NCBI GenBank assembly: GCA_963798325.1
Contig: CAWCSS010000008.1
Coordinates: 1,736,001-1,800,000, forward strand
Origin: Solirubrobacter sp963798325
GTDB taxonomy: Bacteria; Actinomycetota; Thermoleophilia; Solirubrobacterales; Solirubrobacteraceae
DNA: 64,000 nt
Reading direction: 5' to 3'
A program made the position numbers and the translations under genes. Under the pieces are notes generated by a model. It saw nothing but the letters and a program-made list of their open reading frames with translations. It made no database searches and had not been told where the DNA came from. Each line of letters opens with the position of its first letter. The first letter of the stretch is position 1. Positions 9,480 through 18,073 of this stretch are shown here, one piece after another.

Positions 9480-10106
9480 TCAGAACCCGATCGCCTGCCG
9501 GATCAGGACGACGTGGGTGCGACCGGGCTCGTCCTGGTGGATCTCGAGGATCTTGCCGATGTAGCTGCCACGCCCGTAGACCCCGAGTGCTCGTTCGTTC
9601 TCGAGCGCCAGGCAGTACCGGTGGATCCGCTCGTGCGCTGTGGCGAGGTCGGGCACGAGCTTCTGCGCCCCGGCGACAAGGATGACGTTCGTGGCGCCCC
9701 AGGAATACGCGGCGAGCTGGCTGCCGAGCGCGGAGGCGAGGACGAGCGTTCCGTCGCGGGTCACGGCGTGGACGCTGCCAAGCGCAAAGTCGGGCTGGAG
9801 GATGGTCGCCTTGATCTCGCGCATCTGGGTCGCGCGGTCGAGCGCCAGGACCTTGCGAGCCGAGTCGTAGGGCGCGCCCTCGTCGTTGATCGCCGCGGCA
9901 ACGCCGGTCTCCTCCAGGGTCACGGAGGAATTGGTGGCCACCGCGGAGCCGTGGGGGATACGGGCGAGGACGGCCTCGCGGCACGCGTCGAGGTCGTCGA
10001 CCACCTCGGTCCCGAACCCTCGCGCCTCGAGCGCGGCGACGGTCGCCGCGAGCGTCTCGTCATCCGGCAGGACGGTGAAGCGGCTGGTGTCTACGGGTGT
10101 GTACAT
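9480..10106 (-). CDS. LUD-domain protein (LutC/YkgG type)
   Basis: This is a 208-residue single-domain LUD protein. It has TVAALEARGFGTEVVDD, then ARIPHGSAVATNSSVTLEE, and later the conserved turn SQLAAYSWGATNVILVAGAQ with Lys and Asp, typical of LutC-like proteins linked to lactate or related oxidation. No lutA/lutB iron-sulfur partner is seen nearby, so the pathway cannot be assigned. The ATG at 10106 is preferred because the domain begins within 15 residues. It follows the sigma-factor gene on the same strand by 37 bases and may be read through from it. Confidence 0.88.
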   Translation of the reverse strand: MYTPVDTSRFTVLPDDETLAATVAALEARGFGTEVVDDLDACREAVLARIPHGSAVATNSSVTLEETGVAAAINDEGAPYDSARKVLALDRATQMREIKATILQPDFALGSVHAVTRDGTLVLASALGSQLAAYSWGATNVILVAGAQKLVPDLATAHERIHRYCLALENERALGVYGRGSYIGKILEIHQDEPGRTHVVLIRQAIGF

Positions 10107-10142
10107 GACCCGGCTACGAACGGGCGACACAGATGGGGACAC

Positions 10143-11270
10143 CTACGCGTTGACTTCCGCGATCCGCCGACGCAGGAAGCGGCGTTCGTGCTCGGTGTGC
10201 GCCAGCTCAAGAGCCCGCTCGTACTCGGCGAGCGCCTCGCCGGCACGACCAAGCCGGCGCAGCAGATCGGCGCGTGTGGAGTGGAAGTACTGGTAGCTGT
10301 CGAGCCCGAGGCGGTCGACGACGGCGAGGCCCGCCTCTGGTCCCTGCGCCTCCGCCAGGGCGATCGCCCGGTTGAGCTCCACGATCGGGGAACCGGTCAG
10401 CCGGGCGAGCTCGCCGTAGAGCGCCGCAATCTGGGACCAGTCGTGCGGCTCGTCCAGGTGCAGCGACGCGATCGCGGCCTGGACGACGTACGGCCCGCCG
10501 CCGCGCAGGGCGAGCGAGCGGTCGAGCGCCGCGCGCCCGCGGGCAATTTTCCCCTGGTCCCAGCGCGAGCGGTCCTGATCCGCCAGCAGCACGAGCTCGC
10601 CCTCGGCGAAGCGGGCCGCGCGGCGCGCATCGTTCAACAGCATCAGCGCGAGAAGTCCGTGCACCTCCGGCTCGTCCGGCATCAATTCCATCAGTGCCGC
10701 GCCGAGTCGTAGCGCCTCGGCGGCCAGGTCGCCACGGCCGCCGTAGCCCTCGTTGAAGATCAGATACACGACTGCGAGTACCGCCGCCAGCCGCTCCGGC
10801 AGCAGTTGATCGGCAGGAACGCGGAAGGGGATGCCGGCATCGCGGATCTTGCGTTTCGCGCGCGAAAGCCGTCGCTTCATCGTCTCCTCGGCGACCAGGA
10901 AGGCGCGCGCGATCTCCTCCGTGGTCAGCCCGCCGAGCGCACGCAACGTCAACGCGACCTGTGCCTCGACCCCCAGCGCGGGATGGCAGCAGGTGAAGAT
11001 CAGCTCCAGCCGCTCGTCGCGAAAGGTCGTCTCCTCCATCGTGTCCTCCACGGGCTCGGCCATCTCGAGCAAGCGTGTCTTCTCGGCGAGCAGTCGGTCG
11101 CGGCGTATGCGGTCGATCGCGCGGTTGCGAGCCGTGACCGTCAGCCAGGCGCCAGGATTGGGCGGGGTGCCGTCGCGCGGCCAGCGATCGGCGGCGGCCG
11201 CGAACGCCTCCTGAACCGCCTCCTCGGCGAGATCGATGTCACGCAGGAAGCCGACCAGGTTGGCGAGCAC
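10143..11270 (-). CDS. ECF sigma factor with SnoaL/TPR-like C-terminal extension (ECF42/DUF6596 type)
   Basis: Sigma region 2 (DLAEEAVQEAFAAAADRWP, ARNRAIDRIRR) and region 4 (GGLTTEEIARAFLVAEETMKRRLSRAK) are followed by a ~200-residue TPR-like helical domain (LIFNEGYGG, LNRAIALAE, YFHSTRADLLRRLG). This is the family that is usually encoded directly after a YciI-like protein, as here. The first in-frame GTG is at 11270, but family-like sequence (LDQVFRDEWGRV) continues upstream to about 11306 without ATG, GTG or TTG. Translation may start at a CTG at 11306, which has GGAG about 7 bases ahead, or a start may have been lost. These sigma factors are thought to act without a classical anti-sigma factor. 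Confidence 0.9.
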   Translation of the reverse strand: MLANLVGFLRDIDLAEEAVQEAFAAAADRWPRDGTPPNPGAWLTVTARNRAIDRIRRDRLLAEKTRLLEMAEPVEDTMEETTFRDERLELIFTCCHPALGVEAQVALTLRALGGLTTEEIARAFLVAEETMKRRLSRAKRKIRDAGIPFRVPADQLLPERLAAVLAVVYLIFNEGYGGRGDLAAEALRLGAALMELMPDEPEVHGLLALMLLNDARRAARFAEGELVLLADQDRSRWDQGKIARGRAALDRSLALRGGGPYVVQAAIASLHLDEPHDWSQIAALYGELARLTGSPIVELNRAIALAEAQGPEAGLAVVDRLGLDSYQYFHSTRADLLRRLGRAGEALAEYERALELAHTEHERRFLRRRIAEVNA

Positions 11271-11308
11271 GCGCCCCCACTCGTCACGGAAGACCTGGTC
11301 GAGCAGGG

Positions 11309-11653
11309 CTAGCTCTCCGCGAGCGGGCGCACCTCGACAGCGCCGCCCAGCCTCGCGACCGGGATCCGCGCGGCGAGTTCCAGCGCCCCGTCCAGATCGT
11401 CCGCCTCGACGAGGCAGAAACCGCCCACGTGTTCTTTCGCATCGATGAACGGGCCGTCGGTGAGCAGCGCCTTCCCGTGCTCGACGCGGACGGTCGTCGC
11501 GGTCTCGGCTGGCTGCAGCCGCGCAGCGCCCACGACTCCCGGGAACCGCTCGACCTCGCGGAGTTCCTCGCGAATCGCATCCTGCTCGTCGGCGGGCAGC
11601 CGCTCGAACGCGTCGATCATCCCCGCCGAGTAGATCTGCAGCAAGTACCTCAT
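11309..11653 (-). CDS. YciI-like (DGPF) protein
   Basis: This is a 114-residue protein of the DGPF subgroup of YciI folds: MRYLLQIYS at the start, LLTDGPFIDAKEHVGGF in the middle and ARLGGAVEVRPL at the end. Such proteins are the conserved partners of ECF42 sigma factors, and the sigma gene follows immediately on the same strand. The ribosome site is AAGGAGGACCC before the ATG. A short minus-strand frame ending at 11650 overlaps the ATG, but I cannot assign it to a family. Confidence 0.92.
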   Translation of the reverse strand: MRYLLQIYSAGMIDAFERLPADEQDAIREELREVERFPGVVGAARLQPAETATTVRVEHGKALLTDGPFIDAKEHVGGFCLVEADDLDGALELAARIPVARLGGAVEVRPLAES

Positions 11654-11850
11654 GGGTCCTCCTTCATGCGCATGTTCTCGCAGAAGCGACGAACGTGAGC
11701 CGCGCGAGGGGACAGCCCCGGCTCACGCATCGCCTCGTCGCCGGCGTTCACTCCCAGCACACGAGCCGTTGTCCCCGCCGGCACCGCCCGTTCGTCGCCT
11801 TCCAGAACCAAACACCAGAGAGCCGCGCCGAACTCGCGCACCGGCACTTC

Positions 11851-12591
11851 GACGTCGCGGGCGCCGTCTCGGGCACCGCCGGCATGATGGTGCTGGTGTA
11901 CGCGATCACCCGGGCCACCCAGCACGGTTGGGGCGACGGCATCACGGTAGGCCTGCTCGCCTCTGCCGCCGCCCTGATCGTGGCGTTCGTGGGGATCGAG
12001 ACCCGCTCGCCGGCGCCGCTGCTGCCGCTGCGAATCTTCCGGATGAGGACGCTGTCGGCCGCGAATGCGACCTCGGCAATGGTCGGCGCGGCGGCGTTCG
12101 GGCAGTTCTTCCTGCTTGCGCTCTACCTGCAGCAGGTCCTCGGCTAGTCGGCGGTCAAGACCGGCATCGCGTTCATCACGATCACCGTCACGATCGTCCT
12201 TCTCGCAAACCCCGCCCAGTCGCTGACCACCCGCCTGGGCGCGCGACCGGTGCTGACCGCCGGGCTGCTGCTCACCGCGACCGGGGGAGCGCTGTACGCC
12301 CGGATGCCCGCCGGCGGACACTACTTCTGGGACGTGTTCCCGGGCCTGCTCGTCAGCGCGATCGGGCTGGCCGCCGTTGCGACGATCGCCTCGACCGCGA
12401 CGAGCCACTACGCCGACAGCCACGCGGTGCTCGCCTCCGACGGCCCGGCTCTCACCCACGGCTTCCAGGCCGCGTTCTACGCGCTGATCGGCGTGGCGCT
12501 CGTGGGCGCGGCGATCGCCGCCGTGTTCGTCGAGCCGAAGCCCGCTCTGAGGGCGGCCAACGTCGAGGTCGCGCTCGAGCACGCGGCGTAA
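11851..12591 (+). pseudogene. DHA2-family MFS drug-efflux transporter, decayed
   Basis: The C-terminal half of a 14-TM efflux pump is recognisable: SGTAGMMVLVYAITRATQ, LLPLRIFRMRTLSAAN, AFGQFFLLALYLQQVLG, an in-frame TAG at 12145-12147, then TGIAFITITV, LLTATGGALYARMP and a final helix to 12591. The N-terminal half is missing. After LLVSAIGLA the segment that normally contains GVASG...QIGGALG is also missing, so there is an internal deletion. With truncation, stop and deletion together it cannot make a working pump. Confidence 0.85.
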
Positions 12592-13257
12592 CGCCTCACA
12601 GGCCGGGCCTCCGAGCGCGACATCAAACAACGGCCATTGCCGGCGGCGAGCGTCGAGCATCTGAAGACCGACGGCCAACGCGTCCGCATGCGGAGGAGCC
12701 CGACCTCGTACATATGTCCACGGTACGAAAGCTGCGGCGCAATCTGCCGATAAGGGGACATGCACGTTCAAGGAGCCGCCGGCACGAGCGATCGGACCTC
12801 GCATGCCCGCGTCACGCCGCGCTCCGGTTCAGAGGGCTCCAACGCGGAGACCTTCGACCAGTTGCTCAACGCTGCCAAGGCCGAGCCCACCCAGCAGATT
12901 GCGCGTGTCCAGCCCGAGACCATCAGCATGCAGGAGCGGCTCTCCCCGGCCTTCCTCAGCGTGGCGCGGTACTTGAATCAGTAGCTGCGCGACCGCGCCG
13001 TCGCGGCGTGCGCGATACCGGAACCGTCGGAACGCATCACGTCAGCCACGACCATCGTCGCTGTCGATCAGCTCGACCGAGGGGCGCCGTGGCGACCTCG
13101 GACCGTCCCCCCGACTCGGCGCGGGGTTCGGTGTCGCCGCCGAACGCACGCGGAGGCGAGACACGCGGCTCGACGAACGAGCGACGGTGCAAGCTGACGA
13201 CGCTCTCAGCGCGATCCATCAACGACATCGCTGAGGCTCTGACACCGAGCGTTGTAG
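12592..13257. other. 666-bp gap with one short plus-strand frame
   Basis: A 74-codon frame at 12760-12984 ends in a protein-like piece (NAETFDQLLNAAKAEPTQQI, then SPAFLSVARYLNQ). It has no recognisable family and its start region is poor. It may be the tail of a lost gene next to the broken MFS pump. The rest shows nothing I can support. Confidence 0.35.
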
Positions 13258-13944
13258 CTACGGTCGCGTGGTCAGCATCGAGCCCCTTGGCCGGCTGAGG
13301 AGAACCACCAGGCCCTCGCGCGGTTGCAGCGTTACCACCTTGCCATCATCGCCGGTGAGCTCGGGCGCCTTGATGGTGTCGGGGACGTAGATGACGTTGG
13401 TGCTGCCGATCCCGAGTTCGATCGCCTCGGTGGCGCCGCAGGTGCTGCCGCGCTCGATGTCGGGCTCGTTGGTCGCGGGGTCGGGTGCGCTCAGGCACCA
13501 GTCGGTGCCGCGTCGGGAGAGGATGACGTGTCCCTTGAGCTTGGGTACGGACCACGCCTGGACGATCTGGGCGCCCTCGCCCAGCAAGCCGTCGAGCGTG
13601 GGATCGTCGGGTGCGATCGGGTCGACGCCCGCGAGTCGCAGCGGCCCGTCGGCTCCGGCCGGCGGCGGATTGTGGCGCAGTTCGACCGGAGGCCGCTCCT
13701 GTTGCTCGACGGTCGGTGCCGGGGTGGCGGTGAAGACCGTCGCTGCTGTGGGCGTTGGCGTGGCCGCAACCTCGTCGCGGGGCTGATCTCTGCCGAGATC
13801 GAGCACGACGAACACGATCACGGCCAGCGCGAGGCCGATCGCCAGCCCCGGGACCAGAAGGCGGGAAAGCAAGCGCCCGCGCCGGCCGTAGTGGCGCTCG
13901 GCATCGTCGCGCAGCGCGTTCCGCAGGGTCTCGAGCTCGGTCAT
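13258..13944 (-). CDS. single-pass membrane protein, likely partner of the adjacent ECF sigma factor
   Basis: This is a 228-residue protein: a ~27-residue cytoplasmic start, one membrane segment (LVPGLAIGLALAVIVFVVLDL), a Thr/Pro linker (TPTPTAATVFTATPAPT) and an external domain with two cysteines (DWCLSAPD, STCGATEAIELG). Its ATG overlaps the stop of the upstream sigma gene (ATGA), and this layout is what one sees for sigma-linked membrane regulators. The cytoplasmic part is too short for a normal anti-sigma domain, and I see no zinc-binding HxxxCxxC motif. The role as sigma partner is inferred from context only. Confidence 0.72.
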   Translation of the reverse strand: MTELETLRNALRDDAERHYGRRGRLLSRLLVPGLAIGLALAVIVFVVLDLGRDQPRDEVAATPTPTAATVFTATPAPTVEQQERPPVELRHNPPPAGADGPLRLAGVDPIAPDDPTLDGLLGEGAQIVQAWSVPKLKGHVILSRRGTDWCLSAPDPATNEPDIERGSTCGATEAIELGIGSTNVIYVPDTIKAPELTGDDGKVVTLQPREGLVVLLSRPRGSMLTTRP

Positions 13945-14489
13945 CGCTCCTCCAGCACGTTGCGTAGCGTGGCCAAGCCGCGGCTGACGCGTTTGCGCGC
14001 CACCAGCTCGGAGCAGCGCAGCCGCGCGGCCACCACGTCGTACGGTTGCTCTTCCAGGATGCGCACGCGCACAGCGGCGGCTTGATCGTCAGGGAGCCTG
14101 GCCAACAGCTCGATCGCGGAGATCACGCCGAGGCGATCGACGCGCGCGAGTTCCTCGTCGTCGTACTCAAGCCGCGCCGAGCCGAGCTTGCGGCGGGCAC
14201 GATCCTCGACCCGGCCGCGCTTGATGGAGTTCAGCAACTTGTGGCGTGCGATCCCGAGTAGCCACGCGACGGCGGGCTCGCGGCCGGGCCGAAATCGCCG
14301 GGCCGAGGCGAGCGCGGCCACGAACGTCTCAGCGGTGAGATCGACGGCGACGTCCGCCGACGGCGTGCGCCGCCGAAAGTAGGCCAGCACGAGCCGCTCG
14401 TGGCGGACGTAGAAGTGATCGAACGCCTCCGGCTCCTCCGGGGTCAGCGCCAACAACTCCTCGTCGGTCAGGGCGCGCGGGCTCCTCAC
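13941..14489 (-). CDS. ECF RNA polymerase sigma factor
   Basis: Region 2 (AFDHFYVRHERLVLAYFRRR, VDLTAETFVAAL, WLLGIARHKLLNSIKR) and region 4 (LARLPDDQAAAVRVRILEEQ, VVAARLRCSELVARKRVSRG) are clear in a ~182-residue protein. I prefer the GTG at 14489 (VRSPRALTDEELL), which has GGAGAGGA about 8 bases upstream, over the ATG at 14531. It overlaps the membrane-protein gene by 4 bases, so the pair should be co-regulated. Target genes are not identifiable. Confidence 0.9.
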   Translation of the reverse strand: MRSPRALTDEELLALTPEEPEAFDHFYVRHERLVLAYFRRRTPSADVAVDLTAETFVAALASARRFRPGREPAVAWLLGIARHKLLNSIKRGRVEDRARRKLGSARLEYDDEELARVDRLGVISAIELLARLPDDQAAAVRVRILEEQPYDVVAARLRCSELVARKRVSRGLATLRNVLEER

Positions 14490-14652
14490 ACCTGGATCCT
14501 CTCCGCAGACCAAGAAGTGTGACCACTGCAACCAGCGTCCGCAACAATCGCAGGCTCAGGCGAAGTCGCCGACGTTCTCAAACCGAGGTGCCGCGCCGTC
14601 GAGAAACGACACCGTTGCGTCGCGAGACTCGGCTGGCTGAACCGCTAGCCGG

Positions 14653-14964
14653 CTAGGAATCGGCGAGACGGCGAAGGTCACGGCTGGCGATGTTCTCGAC
14701 CGCAGTGACGGGAAGGGTGACAGCGATGTCCCACGTCTCGTCGTCGCGACCGATCATCAGCGTCGCGTTGTCGCCATCGGACGCCCAAAAGACTGGTGCA
14801 CCGGCCGACTCGCCGGCGCGAAGGCTTCGGCGCTCGTCCCAGTCGGCCGAGCGGATCCGACTGAACGCCGTCAGTTCGATCCGTGAGGCCCGGATGTTGA
14901 CCTTCCACTCGTCCGCTTGGATCTTCACCGCGACGTCACCGGCTGCGTCCATATCGAAGCTCAC
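14653..14964 (-). CDS. hypothetical small protein
   Basis: This is a 103-residue soluble protein (VAVKIQADEWKVNIRASRIE, then WASDGDNATLMIGRDDETWD) with alternating strands and no family I recognise. The base use fits coding sequence on this strand. The ATG at 14964 has no strong ribosome site. It stands between the sigma-factor pair and the arylsulfatase and shows no obvious link to either. Confidence 0.5.
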   Translation of the reverse strand: MSFDMDAAGDVAVKIQADEWKVNIRASRIELTAFSRIRSADWDERRSLRAGESAGAPVFWASDGDNATLMIGRDDETWDIAVTLPVTAVENIASRDLRRLADS

Positions 14965-15150
14965 ATCATGGGCAAAACGCTACGCGCCTCCTGCGCGTCG
15001 CACGCAACCAGCCCGTTTTCGCCTGGGCAGTAGCAGCGCTCGGGTCGCGCCCCACGCAGCGGCGACCTCACGCGGCCCGGACTGTTGACTCGCTCAACGA
15101 GGGATTCAGCAGCCCGGCGGGGTGATGTCGCACGTCGGTCGCCGATTAGT

Positions 15151-15170
15151 GTGGGGGCGGACCGCCCCAC
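15151..15170 (+). promoter_or_regulatory. GC-rich inverted repeat in the arylsulfatase leader
   Basis: Bases 15151-15170 (gtgggggcggaccgccccac) form two arms of about 9 bp with one extra G, centred about 30 bases before the arylsulfatase ATG. It is either an operator or an mRNA hairpin in the leader. Position supports regulation, but the sequence alone does not identify the regulator. Confidence 0.35.
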
Positions 15171-15192
15171 GGAGCAGAGATGAGACGCGCCC

Positions 15193-17493
15193 ATGAGCCA
15201 GGACAGCCTGCCGTTTCCGCCGACGCCGTCGGCGAGCCGTGCCGGCCGGACGATGCAGGAGTCCAGCTATGAGAATCGGGTCCAGCCGCGGCGGCTGCCG
15301 GAGGACGCGCCGAACATCCTGATCGTGCTGATCGACGACGCGGGTCCGGGGTTGCCGGATACGTTCGGCGGGGAGGTCCGGACGGACACGTTGAGCCGGA
15401 TCCACGGCGAGGGGGTTGGCTTCAACCGGTTCCATACGACGGCGATGTGCTCGCCGACGCGCGCCTCATTGCTGACCGGGCGCAACCATCACCGGATCGG
15501 CAATGGGCAGATCGCCGAGCTGGCCAACGACTGGGACGGCTACGCGGGTGAGATCCCCAAGAGCAGCGCGCTTGGCGCTGAGGTGCTCAAGCACTACGGC
15601 TACTCGACCGCGGCGTTCGGCAAGTGGCACAACACGCCGGCGGTGGAGACCACGGCGGCGGGGCCGTTTCATAACTGGCCGTCGGAGATCGGGTTCGAGT
15701 ACTTCTACGGGTTCCTGGCGGGTGAGGCGTCGCAATACGAGCCCAACCTGGTGCGCAACACGACCAGCGTGTTGCCGCCGCGCAGCCCGGAGGAGGGCTA
15801 TCACCTCAGCGAGGACCTCGCCGACGACGCGATCTCGTGGCTGCACCGCCACCAGGCGTTCGAGCCCGACAAGCCGTTCTTCATGTACTGGGCGACGGGC
15901 TGCCTGCACGCGCCACATCACATCTTCAAGCAGTGGGCGGACAAGTACGCGGGCAAGTTCGACGACGGCTGGGATGCCTACCGCGAGCGGGTCTTTGCGC
16001 GCGCGAAGGAGAAGGGCTGGATCCCGGCCGACGCGCAGCTCACGCCTCGGGACCCGCAACTGCCGGCGTGGGAGGACATCCCTGAGGAGGAGCGGCCGTT
16101 CCAGCGCCGGCTGATGGAGGTGGCTGCCGGTTACGCCGAGCACGCCGACGTCCAGGCCGGTCGCGTGATCGACGAGCTTGAGCGCCTGGGCCTCACGGAG
16201 AACACGCTGATCTTCTACATCTGGGGCGACAACGGTTCCTCGGGTGAGGGCCAAGCCGGGACGATCAGCGAGCTGCTCTCCCAGAACGGCATCCCGAGCA
16301 CCGTCGAGCAACACATCAGCACGCTGGAGGAGTTGGGCGGGCTCGATGTGCTCGGTACGCCGAAGGTCGACAACCAGTACCACGCGGCGTGGGCATGGGC
16401 CGGCAGCACGCCGTACTCGGGCATGAAGTTGCTCGCTTCGGACCTCGGAGGCACCCGCAACCCGCTCGCGATCCGCTGGCCGGCGAAGATCGCCCCGGAC
16501 GCCGCTCCGCGCACGCAGTTCCATCACTGCAATGACGTCGTGCCCACGATCTACGAGCTGGTCGGGATCACGCCGCCGCGGGTGGTCAACGGCGTCCAGC
16601 AGGACCCGATCGACGGCACGAGTTTCGCGTACGCACTCAATGATGCGGACGCGCCGGGCCGGTTGATCACGCAGTACTTCGAGATCATGGGCAGCCGCGC
16701 GATCTACCACGACGGTTGGATGGCCTCGGCGACCGGGCCGCGGTTGCCGTGGGTCTCCGGGATGCCGCCCGGGATCGCGGAGTGGACGCCCGATCACGAC
16801 ACGTGGCGCTTGTACAACCTCGACGAGGACTGGACTCAGGCCAACGACCTGGCGGCGGAGCTGCCGGAGAAGGTCGCGCAGATGAAGGAGACGTTCGCGA
16901 TCGAGGCGGCGCGCAACAGCGTCTACCCGGTCGGCGGCGGGCTCTGGGTGCTCGTCTATCACCCCGAGCTTCGGATCTCGACGCCCTACCGCGAATGGAA
17001 CTTCGGCCCAGACATCATTCGGATGCCCGAGTTCTGCGCCCCGGGGCTCGGCAACCGCGGCAACCTCGTCACGATCGACGCCGAGCTGCCCGAGAACGCA
17101 AGCGGCGTGCTCTACGCGCTCGGCAGCTCCAGCGGCGGCCTCACGTGTTACCTCGACGACGGCTACCTCTGTTACGAGTACAACCTGTTCATCATTCAAC
17201 GGACGAAGGTCCGCTCCGAACAGCGGCTTTCCGCCGGCCCGGCCAAAATCACGATCTCGACCGAATACGTCGAGGTCAGGCCCGGCGGCCCGTTGAACAT
17301 CGAGCTGGCCGTCGACGGCAGCGAGGTCGCCTCCGGCACGGTGCCGATCAGCGCACCGCTGCTGTTCACCGCCAACGACTGCCTCGACATCGGCGTCTGC
17401 CACGGCGGACCCGTCTCGCTGGACTACTACGACCGCGCGCCGTTCCCGTTCACCGGCACGATCGTCAACGTCAACGTGCGCTACACGTCCTAG
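15193..17493 (+). CDS. arylsulfatase
   Basis: This is a 766-residue type I sulfatase that hydrolyses sulfate esters. Asp48-Asp49 in VLIDDAGPG bind the metal. Cys86 in MCSPTRASLLTGR is the C-x-P-x-R site that is converted to formylglycine. KWHNTP and WGDNGSSGEG supply further active-site residues. The length and the C-terminal ~150-residue beta domain fit the large soluble sulfatase group that includes atsA-like enzymes. No signal peptide is seen, so it is cytoplasmic unless exported in another way. No formylglycine-generating enzyme is encoded in the window. GAGCAGAGATGAG precedes the start. The gene is intact and stands alone. Confidence 0.93.
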   Translation: MSQDSLPFPPTPSASRAGRTMQESSYENRVQPRRLPEDAPNILIVLIDDAGPGLPDTFGGEVRTDTLSRIHGEGVGFNRFHTTAMCSPTRASLLTGRNHHRIGNGQIAELANDWDGYAGEIPKSSALGAEVLKHYGYSTAAFGKWHNTPAVETTAAGPFHNWPSEIGFEYFYGFLAGEASQYEPNLVRNTTSVLPPRSPEEGYHLSEDLADDAISWLHRHQAFEPDKPFFMYWATGCLHAPHHIFKQWADKYAGKFDDGWDAYRERVFARAKEKGWIPADAQLTPRDPQLPAWEDIPEEERPFQRRLMEVAAGYAEHADVQAGRVIDELERLGLTENTLIFYIWGDNGSSGEGQAGTISELLSQNGIPSTVEQHISTLEELGGLDVLGTPKVDNQYHAAWAWAGSTPYSGMKLLASDLGGTRNPLAIRWPAKIAPDAAPRTQFHHCNDVVPTIYELVGITPPRVVNGVQQDPIDGTSFAYALNDADAPGRLITQYFEIMGSRAIYHDGWMASATGPRLPWVSGMPPGIAEWTPDHDTWRLYNLDEDWTQANDLAAELPEKVAQMKETFAIEAARNSVYPVGGGLWVLVYHPELRISTPYREWNFGPDIIRMPEFCAPGLGNRGNLVTIDAELPENASGVLYALGSSSGGLTCYLDDGYLCYEYNLFIIQRTKVRSEQRLSAGPAKITISTEYVEVRPGGPLNIELAVDGSEVASGTVPISAPLLFTANDCLDIGVCHGGPVSLDYYDRAPFPFTGTIVNVNVRYTS

Positions 17494-17560
17494 CCCTCAA
17501 GAGGACCCGGGCTCCGTCAGGCGCCCGGGTCGGGCGCGCCGCGGTCGCACTTGCGCTTTC

Positions 17561-17610
17561 CCTGCAGGCAGCGGCAGCGGCTCCGGCTCGCCAGGTATCC
17601 AGACCGTCGA
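17561..17610 (+). repeat. imperfect ~45-bp repeat, copy 2
   Basis: This is the second copy of the element at 7837-7880 (cctgcaggcagcgg ... ccaggtatcc-gaccgtcga), 6 bases longer. It lies just after the arylsulfatase stop. See copy 1 for the interpretation. Confidence 0.4.
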
Positions 17611-17761
17611 ATTTCGATACGACGACGCGCTGCGGGGTCGGTGCTTCGATGGCCGAGCGCGCCGCGCACGAAGTGCTGAGGATGCGCGATTCGCTGCCGG
17701 TTGGCACGTCGTTTCAGCTGATGGCGACGCTTGTTGACCAGCCCGAGAGCCGGGGAGACGA

Positions 17762-17989
17762 TCAGGTGACTGTCGCACGCTTGTCGTTGCGAACCGTACG
17801 GCGTCCAGTGACCGGCTATTGGACGAGGTCCAGCGCCGTGCAGCCGCCCACCCGACCGACTTCGTCCTGCTCGTGCCATCCGGACCCAGACACGACTGGA
17901 CGCTTGACGAGGCGCTCGACGCTCTGCGCCGTGCAGCTCGCGGCGAGGACCGGCACGGCATCTCGCACGTCGAGGCGATCCACACCTGA
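17762..17989 (+). pseudogene. fragment of a small soluble protein gene
   Basis: The frame reads RTLVVANRTASSDRLLDEVQ, then HPTDFVLLVPSG and WTLDEALDALRRAARGED, ending at a stop at 17989. This resembles small actinobacterial proteins with a Rossmann-like strand order (xLVVANRT...FxLLVP). There is no usable start codon in the frame, and the sequence upstream is in a different frame, so the gene appears truncated or frameshifted. The rest of 17494-18073 carries only the repeat. Confidence 0.4.
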
Positions 17990-18073
17990 GCCGAAAGCGG
18001 CGGGCGGCATCGCACGGACGACTCGAGTCGCCGACGAACGTCAGCAACAGCGGCCTGCCGTATCGAATCGTCG

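Noticed and set aside
15466..17403. 645-codon minus-strand open frame opposite the arylsulfatase
   Set aside because: Typical high-GC antisense shadow; composition is unlike a real protein and the plus strand is an intact sulfatase.
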